A stretch of DNA of 64,000 nucleotides from Dirofilaria immitis (GCA_024305405.1 JAKNDB010000067.1:62001-126000); one strand, 5' to 3'. Counted from the first letter of the stretch, positions 12,993 to 36,978 are shown. The notes: generated from the sequence alone by a model not told the origin. Numbers and translations: made by a program.

Positions 12993-13159
12993 CTGATTTT
13001 TGTTACGAAATGCAAAAGCTGCGCCACGTTGTCTAAGAAAGCAAATTTCGCGTCCAACAACGTTTTGTAGGGTTGTTTTTCTGATTACAATAAAAAATGG
13101 AATTATAACAAATACGGTGTCATGCCATTTTCCAAAACAATCAAATATGAATATTGCAC
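12993..13159 (-). CDS. Isolated exon-like segment of unknown function
   Basis: A 167-base minus-strand segment bounded by a good acceptor (TATTTTCAG before 13159) and a good donor (CAG|GTATGT after 12993), and open throughout. It reads AIFIFDCFGKWHDTVF, then IRKTTLQNVVGREICFLRQ and RGAAFAFRNKNQ. It contains no Met, so it could only be an internal exon. It is clearly richer in G+C than the DNA around it. It leaves in phase 0, so it could splice to the SPCA exon at 3407 or to 4971-like sequence, but a 1-in-3 phase match is weak evidence. I do not recognise the peptide. The opposite strand is also open for 62 codons, so coding strand and even coding status are uncertain. Confidence 0.35.
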
Positions 13160-16100
13160 CTGAAAATATATTAGAAAGTAATAAGTAATTTTTGATATGA
13201 TTCCGACATTAGATTTTGACGAGTTCAATATAAACATACGATGTCAAATCTGGCAATTTCCGGGTTAACTGTCATTCAAATTACAAATGGCACAAGGCTG
13301 AACTTAACCAAAACAATATATGGCATATTGTAATCTTGTGTTGTTAAAATTAACTTTTTTTTAAAAAAAATCCCAAAAATATTCATGCGTTTCGCACTAC
13401 AAAATTAGCAGAGCAATCCATTTTGTTCAAAAAATAATTCACAGTTTTTCAAACATTTTGGAATATCCGATGCGACTATTTCAAAGCACTGCAAAATTTC
13501 TAGTATTCCTATAGTGAACAAGAAAGCAACGATGATAAAAAAAAGTTAAAATGAAACTCGCAATAATTATATACAATGGAAACCTTAACGATATACATGA
13601 ATAAAATAAAATTCAAGAATTTTAAAATTATATTGCCATCTTTTATAATTAAAATATTGGAAAAAGAAATAATATCTTTTAATTTTAAAAATAAAACATT
13701 ATTTGTATAGACTATCAGTTATTTTATAATAGAATTCCGAAGTCACAATCGTTTAGAATTTTGCCTAATAATTAAATATTCTCTATGTCATTTCCTTCTA
13801 TTCGATACTCCATATTTATGACAAAATTCTAAAAACTCATAGCTGTAATTTGATTGTGTCGATTCTTTATATCTTTCGAAAATATTTGTGCTAATAAAAT
13901 CCATATGCAAATCATTATTGTTATTGGCAAGATTTTAATTATATATTAAGCTTGGAATAAGTTTGTCCCTATCTATTTAATGATTCCTTTTTTCCTGCAA
14001 ATTATTCAGCTAATCATCTTTCTTTCCTATTTCAATTATTTTTCTATTACTTCAATTTAAACTACTTAAAAAAATTGAATAACAAATTGAATTCTCTCTT
14101 CTTTCTCTAATACAATCATTCATCGATCCATTCGTTTTCTTCAAAACCATTTTCATTCATCGTCCACTCCTTTCCTTGTTCATTAAATCTGCTTCATTAA
14201 TAATGGATGAATCTTTCCCATTTTTCTTTTCAAACTTATATAATTCATTAATATCATTAATAAAAATGTATTTCATAAACTGCTAACATCAATTTACTTT
14301 TCTTCCGATCTATTGAAACTATTTCATCTAATTTAATATATTATATCTATATGAAATATCTAAGACAATTTAATGATACCTTTCTTCCATAAATTGATAA
14401 TATAGAGAAGTTTATTTCATCGTGTATAAAAATCTATAATCTTAATACACTACAATTAGTCATACAAATGAATCAAATTAATGATTTTATACCATGATAA
14501 CTTTATATTTGCAATTTTTTCATTCCCAATTTTATCAGCTGATAAAATGTTATACCATTCTTTGCAAAAATTCAAAATTAACATTTTTTTTTGTTCAAAA
14601 TAATTCGTTGTAATAAAATATTCTCGTCTTATATTAAAGATTCTTCATCGTACCACATATATCGCTGTTGTATTTGTCTTCGTTTTATTCGTCATAAACA
14701 GAAACATCTTTTACACACATTCTTTCATTTAATCATCAATCGATTGTAACCAAATCAACCACGTGATAAACATGCAGCTAACTAAGCTCCTTTCTTCTTC
14801 ATTATCATATCAGCTTAGTTAATAATATCAGCATGCTTGTTTTCTTCTAATTCCTTTACCATTAATTCAATCCAATTATTATTGAAGAGCTAAAAATTTC
14901 ATTCTGTATCTAATTAATTTCAAAATATGCTCTAATCATTTTTACATTTACCAATTTAAACTTTTCCAAAAATCAATGATGCTGATCAAAATCATATTTT
15001 GCTTACGTATTATTGGATCATATGAAACCTATTTATTCCATTTTTCCGGCAGCAATCATTATGTTCTATTTCATCCTACCCAAAACTATAAATTTTTCTT
15101 CTTTGTTTTCTTTTTTTCCTCCCTTGATCGATTTTATTTGGCATTTCAATATCAGCTTTTCTCTTATATTCTAAGCTTTTCCAGTAAGTCATATTTAAAC
15201 GGAAACATATAAATTTTCTTTTCATCTTGCATATATATTTATATACTTTCCTTTTTCGCACATTTGATCGAATAATTTTCTACAGCATATATTGACTGAT
15301 TTCTTTCTTATCTTTTATCGTTAAAAATCGATATAGCTAATAACATTTGTATCCATTAAGATATATTTCAAATTCTTCCACAAAAATCACTTTTAAATTG
15401 GATCAATTTTTTAACTTCATTCATATTTCATAACTTACACGATATTCTTCCTTTTTTCTTAGAACCTTTTATACTATTATCATGAATTACAGCTTCGATA
15501 CTTCCTGAATTTCAAACTCTCCTTCTATTCATATTCACTGAATCTCTAATATCTTCGTATTTTCGTCCTTTTTGTTATTTTTCATATTGTTCCGAATTTT
15601 CGAGAATCCTTAATCCTTTTCATCTCATTTCATTTTATTATCAGCGATCCGCTGCTTATTAATAATTAATTTTTGATTCCGTTATCCTCATATCTTCATT
15701 CATTCATTTGGCCTTTACATCATTCATTTCATCTTGGTTCTTTACTGTTTCTTTTTGATATAAACTTGTTAATCATAACCTACTTATTCTTCTTATTTTT
15801 AGTAGCAATTGTCAGTGAACCGTTTTAGTTACCTAATCACTATTAACAACTGTATTTGTTCGTAGTATTTTTTCTTCAAATAAAACATACCATTTCTTGA
15901 AATCCACTAATTGACATGTGTTCATTTTAATTATTAATCCACAAGTCCTTGTTCTTGCTATTATCCAACATGGAATTGTCGTAAGCCGTCCTAAAATCTT
16001 TAAATTATTTCAGTAGATTGAAATTGATTTAATGCTGTTTTTAAAAATAAAATTTGGTAGAAAAGGAAGGAACAAATGCTATTATGCAAATCAATTTATT

Positions 16101-19100
16101 TTTAATATCGATACTCAAAATATTTAAAAATCAATACTAAAACACTTCGCTATAAATAAGTTGACCACGATCACCAAAATAAAGATCAGGATGACTTCAA
16201 TAGAAGAAACTATTTTGAAAACAAATCCGGAAAAGTTTAGTCAAAAATGTAACTTAGGTATAAGAATAATTTGCTAAGTGCATTCTCGATAATCCCTTTT
16301 CCATAAAAAACATAAAACCTCGTAATGCCCGATGAATCGGTTTATTGAGATGACTTCAGATTATAATAGCGTTATAAAAATTTAATAAAACCCGGCGAAC
16401 TGGATTAATATTATCAGGATGGCTTTCAATCATGGTAACATTATTCGCAACCTTTCTAAAAATCCTTCAATATCTCTTTGTCAACTTGATTCATCTGCTA
16501 ATCAAGTTATGTTATAAGGTCATATTGGATTATTTAAAACTCAAGACGATATATCTCATCTATATTCATATCATACATCAGTTAATTACATATCGGCAAT
16601 TAGTTGTAATAGTATTATCAACAGATGATAATAAATAATGATAAAGAACAGTTAAAATCAACACATGATCATACTTAAAGATGCATTTACAACAATATTG
16701 ATCCGATATCTCTCTCTCCTATTCTAACATATCATTTCTTCTCGCATTTATAATAACTTCAGAAGTAAATCTTACGGTGCCAGATTAATTTTTAGTCCCA
16801 GCAAATTCTTAGATTTTCCTTCCTATTTATAAATTTATAAATCATTTCCTTCTTCGTCTTTTTCCTTATTTTCTTATTTACTATTCATGACATAATTATC
16901 AAGAAATTTCACATATTAACTATATAAATCATGCCGGAAAAATAAAAACACACAAAAAAATCAATAAAAAATCAGCAAGTGATCATTAGAGAATCAGATA
17001 TCTCGTCAAAGTTGCATACGATCGAGTTGCCTTATATATTATCACTATTATTAATCGAAAAATAAAATACATTTGAAAAATCCGATTATTTTTACAAAAA
17101 AGTGCAACGAGTTAAGCTCTTATTTCAATATACTAAAATGAATAGATGAAAATATTTTCCAACGAATAAAAAGTAAGTTTAAACTAATAGAAAAAGGATA
17201 TTTTTCTTTTTTAAAAAAGTAGTTGAGATGTGTTGAATATAGCTTAAAAACTATGAATTAATTATTTTCACATTAATAGACAATAACAATTAGTCAATCA
17301 TTGATTTGAATGTAAAATTACTAGATGAAAATGAATTATTGACAACTTTGGTAAATTGAAAATTGAATATGAAAAAATCAAATAAACATAACAAATATAA
17401 CCGCTCTTTTCCTCATCACCTATTTCATATTGAAATGAAACAAAGTTATTTCTTCATTCATTTTTTCAGAAAATGCTATAAATAATACGAAGACAGCTGT
17501 ACAAATAGGAAAAAAACATGAAGTTAAAAATGAAAAGAAAAACTTAGTTATTTTAGTTTTCAAAAAAATATATCCAAAAATAAAAATTGATCATTTAGAT
17601 GAAATTTTAAAATGTTTGATAAATCTGAAATAAGAGGAAATATCAGAAGTTAATTTCAATATTTTTTTATTAAATTACGACCAAAATTTTCGAATATGCA
17701 GTGAATCATTTGTCAAAAACTTTCTGCAGCATATTGGAAAACTGATATCGAAATGATACTTCTACGACTAAATGAACTAAATCATCTATGCGTTAATATC
17801 ATAAATGATCATCGACATTATCGTAAGACCTCGAGAATAAATTACTGCATCATCAAAACTAACCGCAACATTTATGCAACCTATTGACCTATCTTCACAG
17901 AAATAAACATCAATCTTCTCACGTCTCCTCTTACTTCATTAAGAGAGAAGAAAAATTATCTCATAAACTATTAAGTAATTTATTCTCAATTCATTCCAAA
18001 ATTAGACTGTTGATAAAATATGAATAATATATTGAAAGAAAACGATAACGGAAACAACCGGCTATATGCAGGGTTAACTCTCAGGAAATGTCAAATGTCA
18101 AAATTTATCCTTCGAAAGGTTGAAATGTCAAAACCTGTGTCCTGAAAAAGATAAAATCTAATTAAATATAAGGTACAACTATATTTTACGATACATGTGG
18201 AACTAATTTTATCGCTTATTCAGTCTTTTATAATTCATTAAATATCAACATAATTTCTTGCCAGATTTCCAATTTTATCTAAACTTCATAATTCACACCA
18301 ATCAAAATTCTAAAATGTCGATGAAACGTTCACTCACTAGCTTATTCCCATAGTTTGATGCTATATTATTACTCGTATCATGAACTATTCAAAAAGCAAT
18401 TATTATCAAGAAATAAAAAATTATCCACTCATTCTTTCCGCTTCAGTAAATTCATTTTCGCATTTTCTAAAATAACGAATAATTTAAGCAAAAATTAACT
18501 TCTAGACCGGAAATGAAATCGGTTTAGCCGAAAATAAAATCCAACGGTGACAAATCACATCTTTATCTCAAAATACAATGAATAAAAGAGATGAAAATCG
18601 AGAATCGGAAGTCTTTGAAAAACGTCGACTGATGATGTACGGATATATTAATAGACAGTTCAGCAAACATTAATTGAGTAATTAAAAATTTAGTTTTAAA
18701 TAAATGTAGTATAAATAACATGAAATAAGCAGTCTCATATAACTATTATTGTTAGTTATACAACTCTTTCATCTGATGAATAAAACATATCTTTACCCTT
18801 CATTATCCAAGAAACATTGATTACAGCAACTTCATAATTCGAATTCTGTTTGTATCCTCACCTCTATTATTATTCATCAAATTAAAAAATGGTTACTTGC
18901 TCATCGAAGTAGTAAAACAACCTAGCTGTAAATGCGAAATCTAAAAACTTCACTCCATTGTATTTTCCTTGAAATAATGCCAAAGTTTGAAGAAAGAAGA
19001 TTACAAAACAAGGGATCAATCAGATTTATAAATGAAACTCAAAAAGAGATTGGAAAATAACAGTTAAATATTTCATCTCTACCGATGGAATAACATTTTT

Positions 19101-19762
19101 CCTTCTTTCACTGCATATTAAAAACACAATGATATATAATGACATACAACACGCAAAGACAACATTTCTGTTAAAATACATAAAATTAAAGAAGTTATTT
19201 CTATCAGGATTTTTAAAATTACAAATTAGAAAAACGCGAAATAACTTCTATAAAAAAATGACTAATTGATCAGCACTATGTGAAATCAAATAATCATAAT
19301 AACATATTAAATATAGTCTTTCGTGATCAATAAGAATTATAAAAATTATACTGAAGACACAAAATAGAAATTAAATTTTGAAAATGAATGAAAATTTAAG
19401 AAAGAAGAAGACAAAGAATCACAACAATATTATACGTTTCGATAAATCTCAATAAAGAAAAAAATTTCTGCAACACATTAATCAGACAATCCTTAGCGAC
19501 AAGAAGGAAAATAAAACATTTATATTGCGGCAATGCCACCAAGAACTGAAACAAATCATTTTAAAAAGTTTCATAAAGATATTGATTTTCTTATAACTGC
19601 TGTTGATTGATAACTTTCTCAGGAATAATTAAGAAAATCTTATCATCTTTCCATCTCATCTCTCTTGAAACATTATTTGAATTCCGAAAAATGTAACATT
19701 AAATTTGAAGACCTTGTCGAAACAGTCGAAATTGAGGAAAGCAATAATTATAACAGTAATTT
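13160..19762. other. Gene-free region
   Basis: No recognisable exon chain. From about 13.96 to 16.0 kb the plus strand is strongly pyrimidine-rich, the reverse of the 6.9-10 kb region. The last part lies downstream of the 53BP1-like gene and will contain its 3' UTR. Short open frames are scattered, Phe/Ser/Leu-rich and without splice support. Confidence 0.55.
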
Positions 19763-29102
<9,340 letters not shown>

Positions 29103-29115
29103 TTTTAAATTTATG

Positions 29116-29117
29116 CT
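29116..29117 (-). promoter_or_regulatory. Probable trans-splice acceptor for hsr-9
   Basis: TTGCAG lies 13 bases before the start ATG with no in-phase upstream exon, the arrangement expected for spliced-leader addition. Confidence 0.5.
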
Positions 29118-31025
29118 GCAATGCAATACTCTTCAATAACTGTCAATAAAATTAAATTACTTGCAGATACTGAAAACGAGAGAAAATATTCATATTATTC
29201 AACAAAGTATGTTTCACGAATTACGTATGTTACGTAGAAATAAAATATACGTCACTATTATCATGAATCATTAACTGTTCTATTTTTACACCACTTTTTC
29301 CTCTTTACAATAAAACATTTTAATAGACCGACACGTTATGTCATATATAATATGCGCTGAAAACTTTTACGTCACAGTAAAAATTGAACAGCACTAACAC
29401 TTGAAATGTAATTACAGAGAAATAAGCGCAAACACGTGTTGTCATAAAAAAAAAGTGTAATAAGGAACGTACGGACGGCATAGAACAGTAGAAAAAGTTA
29501 GAAATGAGTTGCATTAGATAGTTATCTGCGTAAATTGCAGCCTTATTCCGTAATATATGGAATCTATCTCTCGACCCTCAAGTTGGATGTCGCGATTTGA
29601 ATTCCGATGTTTTGTTGACTAATTTGCATGAAAACATATTGAGGAGTATATTTATTGTAAAAGAGGAACCAGATACATAATTTACGCAATATTATATAGC
29701 TACCGCAAAATTGGATCATATTGAAATTTATATTTGATCGTTTATTATTTCATATTAAATCAAATATTACGATGAATGAAATTTTATTTTTCTACTGAAA
29801 ATTTCTTTTTTCAAAATGGAAATCTCATAATTGATAATATACGTGGAAGTAAACATAAGCCGAATTTTTGTCACATAAATATATCATATATACCGAAGTA
29901 GTGGAAAAGTTACATGAAAAATTACGATAGATTGAATTCATCTTTTCCTCATATTATTTAAAAGTTTCATCTAAAATATGAGGAACGATCTTAGTGAAGC
30001 TTGCAGCTGTTGCTATTTTTATTTTCTGGTATCGAACTGATGGAGTAAATTTAATTTGGATTGCAAGCTTTTTGAAATTTCATTCCATTATTAAATTACC
30101 AAACTGACTTATCTCGAAATGTTCAAAAGTGAACCACCTCTTTTTTAAACCGATAGTTATCAATGCATCAGATCACAATTGTTCATCTGATACATGATTC
30201 ATATACAATCTAACCTGGGAAATTCTCGCCATGGCCACATTGCAACAATGAAAACATGTAAGGAAACATAAATTTACTTCTCGAGACCGCAAGTAAAAAC
30301 TGTCGCAAACAAAAAGTTCCGGAATAAATTATGTAGGATTTTTCTCTTCACAAATCGAAAATCAATATAGCAGCATATTGTTTGCCGATGCAATAATGCT
30401 TATCTTTAATTTAATATAAGATTACATTATTCGAATGTTTTATGTTGGACAACCATATTATACTAGGAGATATATTAAATAATTAATTATACGAAGATAC
30501 ATAAGGATAAATTGAAATTGGATTTTTATGATTTTCATGGAATTTTTGCCTTTTCAAAAATTATTCAGAAGTATGCGATCAATATAGCAGCATATTATAG
30601 CTGTAATAACAATCGATCTTTATTTAAAAATATTTTAACAGAAAAAAAAACAAAAATATCACAGATGGATAGGAAATATCAAGCAAAGTAATGATTTTGA
30701 TGGTAACCTTAACCTTCTACCTTTTCTCACTTTTTCTCGCTTTCATTAAATTCCATTATTCTTGTTCTATTCCATTGAAAACATCGATTTTCAATTGCAG
30801 TGATCTAACAATATTTATCATAGAACAAGTTTTGGCTATCCTGTGGAATTCACTTCGTAAAATATCAAGTTATGAAGTGAAGCTAATCCAATTAATAGAT
30901 AAATTATAATTACAGAAGAACGAAGAAATGATAGATGAGAACAACTAAAACACAGCATAATAATGATAAAAATATCATTGTTAAATTTTTGGATGGTGTT
31001 CAAATAATTATTTTAAAAAGTCATT
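29118..31025. other. Intergenic region upstream of hsr-9 and downstream of the SRP receptor gene
   Basis: No exon chain seen. The part near 29440-29600 is a little richer in G+C and may hold hsr-9 promoter sequence. A 19-base word (ATCAATATAGCAGCATATT) occurs twice, at 30361-30379 and 30578-30596, in otherwise weakly similar surroundings. Confidence 0.55.
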
Positions 31026-34000
31026 TTACTTAAGCAGTGAATGGACAACAGCACTGGCGTTCAGACTTTTCAAATCTTTATAAGTCTGTCCGGTACCGAC
31101 GAACACAATCGGTTGTCCGGTGACGTATGTCATTGAAATTGCAGCGCCAACCTGAAAATTTCGTTCATTATTGTAGTTCAATAAGTTCTTTTCAGTAAAG
31201 TTAATCAAATTTTTAGTAGTTTCCTCATTTTAATGGAAACAGTTTTCGACAACTATAAATAAAGCATCTTCACAGCATAATAGTTTGCAGGAAGTAAATG
31301 AGCTTTCAATAACTGATACATATCAATTATGAACTTACTTTGTCATCGATAGTATCAAACTTTGTTAATACAATACCATCGATAAGTCGGCCTTCAGAAC
31401 CTAAAGCAGCATGGTCTGCTAAAGCCTGATTAAATTTCACCAATTGATCAACAGCTTCATTTCCAACTAAGGCTTCGCCCACAAAGAGTACTAAATCCGG
31501 CTTGTTCACTTGAATTAGCTACAAGGAAACATGAGCATTTAATCAAAATTGATTTAACTTTCGGATTCACTCAAATAATGACCAGAAGTTTTCTGATCAA
31601 TAAAACAACTTCGAAGAGTTAAAACAAAAAACCTTAGCCAAAGAACGCATGAGTGGTTCATTATCCTGCATACGTCCAGCTGTGTCAACCAATACTACAT
31701 CAGTTCCACGTTCTGCTGCTGCAAATATCATCAAAAATTGAAATTTCAAAATTTCTACAAATTAAGTATTATAGTATAGCGCATTTATAAAGTACAAATA
31801 AAAAGCTCCTTAAAATTTAAAGAATGAGAGACATCGATTTGAAATAAAAGTGATTCACTTCTGAATATACCGAAAATTTAAAAAAATCATAATTCAAATC
31901 AAATTTACTTCATCAGTTCAGTATCGAAAAATAACCTATAGAAATAGCAGCAGCAGCAAGTCCGGCTGGATCTTTCCCATAACCCTGTTCATACAACTGA
32001 ACACTATTAGCATGCAAAGCATTAAGATGCTTTGTATGAGTTCGTAACTGTTCCACTGCTCCTGCTCGAAATGTGTCAGCTGCCGCAATCAGTACTTTAT
32101 GTCCTAAATATTAGAAAAAATTTCACCATAAAATTTTTGAAATGCAAATTTCGTAAGAAAACAGTGCTTTTCTTTACATCCAACAAACACATCATAAAGG
32201 AAATTGTAATAATAAAAATCTCAGTTAAATCCTGTTAAACAAAACCCAAAATTTAAACTCGGAAAAAGATTCACTGTACCGTTTTCATTCAGCCAAAAAG
32301 TGATTTTTGCAAGATTTGTTGACTTTCCCACACCATTAACGCCACAAAAGACAATTATATATGGACGCTTCTCATTTTTCGCTTCAAGAATATCACGCAG
32401 TAAATCCACGCGTCGTTTGGGAGTCAGCAACTACAAGCATAACATATTAATCGAGTTAATCATAAAATTACGTAACTATGATAACGAGTTGTGAGAAATC
32501 TACATCAACATTCATTGTGGCTGCACTTAGGCATGATAGTGTCTTGACAAAGACAGTGCTATATTTAAAGTCCAAGCAATCTTAGTAATAAACATGGAAA
32601 ATATGCCTAATATACCTGCACCAGAGCTTCACGAACGGATTCCTTCACGATGCTTGCAACTCGACTGAATGTTCCTATCACCTTACCTTCCAGTTTTACT
32701 TCTACCGACTGACAAAGTTTTTCTGCTGGTTCCGCGGCAACGTTTTTGCTTGAAACAATACAATTTGATTAATGTTCATCGTTAAATGCACCATTTATTC
32801 ACATTTAGCAAAAAATAATTCCTATTTTAAACACATGCTTTATTTATAAATATTTATTTGATAATTTACCAATCAAAGTTTCCCGCATCTTATCAAGCAC
32901 AGGTTTAATATCTTCAGCTGTCAACTTTTTATTTCCAACAAGTGAACGAAGGGCCAAGAACCATCCATCATGATTTTTCTCCTCATTCACTTCATCATCT
33001 CTGAAAAATGATTGCTTTTCACTCAGAAATACAAAGAATTCATTAAACCTAAAAGCAAACTAAAAGTAAATCAAAATATCCCAAATTTTTCTAGAAAGCT
33101 AATTTAGTCTCTTGAACAGCAATAATAAAAGGTAAAGCTAAAGCATGACAAAGATATGCAGCAGAAGTACAGACAAATTGGTGACCGATAGATATCTAGA
33201 TGATGTATTCTAACAGAGAGTGAAAATACAAATAAAAACTGGAATCTTAAACATTCTAATAACCGATTTGCCGGAAGTTATATAATAATTTAATAAAAGG
33301 TTAAAAGATATAGATGGTCAATTATATTTATACTCTTTTTTTCTCAATTATATTTAGTACCCTTAAATGAATTTCCACAATATTTCCGCCTCAAAATTTA
33401 TCTTTTTTTCTATAATTTTGAAGTTCGCTTACTCATCCTCAACAATGCTGGAATCATCACTTTGTTCCTCGATAAAACCCGGTAGATCTCCTTTGAAATG
33501 ACCGACAAATTGCATCTTAAAATACAGAAATTATTAAATTGCAAGATAAACAATACGACTTGAAGAAATTTTCGGCGCCTACTTGTTCCTTTCCTTCATG
33601 TTTTAAATGGGTTTTCACTATTAAAATTACCTGTTCTTCCACAAACTTTCTATCTTCATGTTCCATCATTTCGTTAACGCTGTCATTTTTCTCTTTACTA
33701 TAATCCAAAGAATCGATATCTGCTTTGGCATTTCCAGAAAGATCCCAAACACGTGCTTGTTTACCTTTTTTAGATTCAGTCGAGACAAAATTTTGTTTTT
33801 CTGGCTCACTTCTAAACATCGAAAATTAAACCGTTCTCCATAGTTAAATTTCTCTACGATCATGGAGTTGAAAAATGGTCTAAAGAGTGATATAAATTAA
33901 ATAACAGATATAAATGTTAATTTCCAACTGCTTAGTTCAAATTTAGAATGAATTAAATATGATTAAAAAGCAATCATATATAAAAAATTTGATGGGACCA

Positions 34001-36978
34001 TTTTATTCTCTAAATTTTTGAACTAATTTTATAGGAATATTTGGACAGATTTATTTCTAAATAAATAATTGGAAGAAAGAAAGGTTCAAACTTTTTGTTC
34101 CTTTCTTTTGAAAAACTCTGCTCGTCGACGCTGCATTTCCTCTTTTTCGGGATCACTTTTTGGCGAATTAGACGCAAAATCTGATTGAAGTAATTCTTGC
34201 TTCATCTCGCTTAAAAAAAAATTTGCAAGATATAGAAGAGCAAGTTAAAGTTGGACTGAATTTTAAACTATAAGTTATTCTCTGTTGGAGTCTAAGAAGA
34301 AAAGGAACTGTATCTCTACCAACCTGGTATCATAGCCATTTGTCAATTTCGGCTCATTTATTTTGACGGATATAATTTTTTCATGATTTTTTTGTTTTAA
34401 CCGTTTCTGACGCTCTTCTTTCTCCTTCAAAAGCTTGGCCGACTTCTCATTGGGGCGTTCGATTATAGAAGCTATTGTTTTCTTAGATTTCTCACTTTCC
34501 TGAACGAAATGCAACATTTCCTCTAAAATTTCGTTGTCAAGCATGAATAACGTAAGTGATATATAAACTGTGTTACAAAATTCTAGCAAATTAATTTAAG
34601 AAAAAAGCGCAAAGATACATCATATCCATAGAAATCTAAAAGCTTCTCCGATCAAAATTATTAACGAACCTCAAATTTCCGCATTACTTTATCATGTTGC
34701 TTAGTCGATGAAATTTGAGCTTCATGATACATTCTGAAAATAACAGTTTGAATTTCATTAGAGAAAATAAATTAACCATTGCTTCATAAATCATAAATGA
34801 ATAAGGATACATAAAATACAGTACGTAGGGTCTAAGTTAATCTAGTCGTAACTTTCATGCTGAAGACTAAGAAAAGAAGTTCCCTACATAACAATCACAC
34901 CTCAACACAACGATTTTACAGTGTGACTGCTGGCTAAGAAACTTCTTTAAAACCACTGACACTTTAACATCATAGCAGTCATTGTGTGATAATATTTATT
35001 ATTTCGTTTGAAATTCCTCACCCTCCTTCTATTATTTTTCTCAAAAAAATCTTTCTAATGTAACTGATGATATGTTTTAAATATTGCATAATTTGACAAA
35101 ATATCATGCTCAATTTTTTGACAGCAGCGAAATAATTGGGATGTGACAACTACGAATACCTCTTGAACTTATAAGTCTTCAACATCTTCAAACTGAAGTA
35201 TTGCTTATTTATTACAGTAGCAACGTTACCTTCATCAATAGTTTATTTGCTTCTAAGCAGGAAATAATGAGAAAAACTTACCGCTGGAAAATATCATTGA
35301 ATTGTTTGTAAGTACGACTAGTTGATGAGAAAAGCAATTTGTTATTAGAGAGGACATTTTTGTACATGTCTCGGAATTTTTGTGAACATCTGATAAAAGC
35401 TGATCAGTATAAGCAAGCTGAATAGCGCTCTGATAAACTACCTGAAACAATTGATTTTTTTGGTTCTTATTTGATCGTTTTATTGTTTTATCTCAAAAAA
35501 AAAAAATTGAATAGAAGGGAATAATCTTTTGCCTTATTCAAAACCTGAAGATACTCCAGTCTCATCTTATAGTCTCACAAGATTTCGAGAGAATCTCTCC
35601 TTTCTCTTTCTTTGCAAATCACTTAAAGATCATTTAAAACCTTCACTAAACTATTCTAAATTTCCATTCGCCTTTCAATTTTCTTGGGTTATCTGAGAGT
35701 TATGATTATTTTTCTTCCAAAGTTTTCTCATAATTATAACATGATTTGAAAATATTTTTTATCTTACTTGGTTACTTTATAACTTTTCTTACATTTTTCA
35801 AATTACTCGAAGATGTTTTTTTTTCATTTTTTCAAATTTTTAGTTTCATATACCACTAGTCAAAAGATTTTCATACAAGAATAAAATGAACTTACAATAA
35901 AAACAAGCTCAAATTCATTATCCAATTTATATTTGAGAGTTACATCATTGTGCTTGAAAACTGTCGTATTTCCACGTTCCTGAAATGAGACGTTTACCAG
36001 GATAAAATACAGATATAAATTCACATGTATAATTTTAATAAGTGTCTACTTCATGCATTTAAACAATAAATAAGTCAAGTGATTTGCATAGCAATATTTA
36101 TTTCATTGTTCTGATAATTTCATAGACTTTTCTTGAAGTAAGTTTTTCTTTTCCAACGTTTTGAAAACTGTCAAGTTTTAAATGATATTTTCGAACCTAT
36201 TTTTTAAAAGATGTTTTCAAATTATTTGATTTCAGGACCCTATTTTTTATGGATTAGTTTAAAACATCTCTCAAAATTAAGAGCTATTTAATGATAATAT
36301 ACCAATAACAATAAAAAAGATAACAGCAATATTATACCTCATTATCACTTTTAATCACTATTTACGCAATAATCCAAAGCAAGATTCTACATAATAAACA
36401 TTCATAAACAGATGTAATTAGCACTAATAAATGAAATGGCTTAATTTTATATGGAAAACGACAGAAGTTCGCTCATTTAGCATACCTATACCTTTCTTCC
36501 TCGATTTGCAAATGGCCATCGCTAGACAATTACAATATAAATTTAAAGTCACCTTATTTGTAAATCCTTTTATAATGCATTTTAATAAAAATAAAGATCG
36601 AAATTAAAATCTCTTACTCTGAATTATTCAGTTATAGAAAACTTCTCGATGATATATATGTTAGCATTTTTTTTAAATTAACTAGTCTTCAATTTAATTA
36701 ATTTATATTTCACTTTAGTCAAACTCTTTTTCCGGTTGAAATAAGAAGTCTTTAATCTCACTTCCTACGGGGAAAATAAGAGCTTCAAAATTCACGCTGT
36801 TCTCGATATACATATCTTTTTCATTCATAATAATTAGTAATATCGAAATAATAAGGATAACCTGCATCAAAACTTCTCTAATTAGCTGATTGATTGAGTC
36901 AGTAAATAGCTGTCCTCCTTCCTGAAAGCACCATAACACAATGCCACCTTTGCCGAAAATTGTAAATAATTCGATCAT
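31026..36978 (-). CDS. SRPRA: Signal recognition particle receptor alpha subunit (SR-alpha, docking protein)
   Basis: Peripheral ER GTPase that receives SRP-ribosome complexes. Exons (high to low): 36862-36978, 35896-35979, 35282-35441, 34670-34733, 34324-34499, 34092-34209, 33631-33811, 33433-33515, 32870-33000, 32616-32748, 32280-32430, 31936-32103, 31633-31718, 31339-31518, 31026-31151; about 652 residues (human 638). N-terminal longin-like SRX domain that binds SR-beta ([44 protein letters not shown]), charged linker ([13 protein letters not shown]), then the NG GTPase: G1 [10 protein letters not shown]2 [12 protein letters not shown]3 [10 protein letters not shown]4 [10 protein letters not shown]-terminal [17 protein letters not shown]. 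Start chosen at the second of two nearby ATGs, 8 bases after a TTTAG acceptor. One-base losses: T5 at 35377-35381 (one base restores [13 protein letters not shown]) and T5 at 32743-32747 (restores LIAKNVAAEP); exon 34092-34209 needs two further bases to hold phase. Confidence 0.97.

Noticed and set aside
14976..15261. Overlapping open frames on both strands
   Set aside because: Phe/Ser/Leu-rich and Lys/Arg-rich mirror images produced by pyrimidine-rich DNA.
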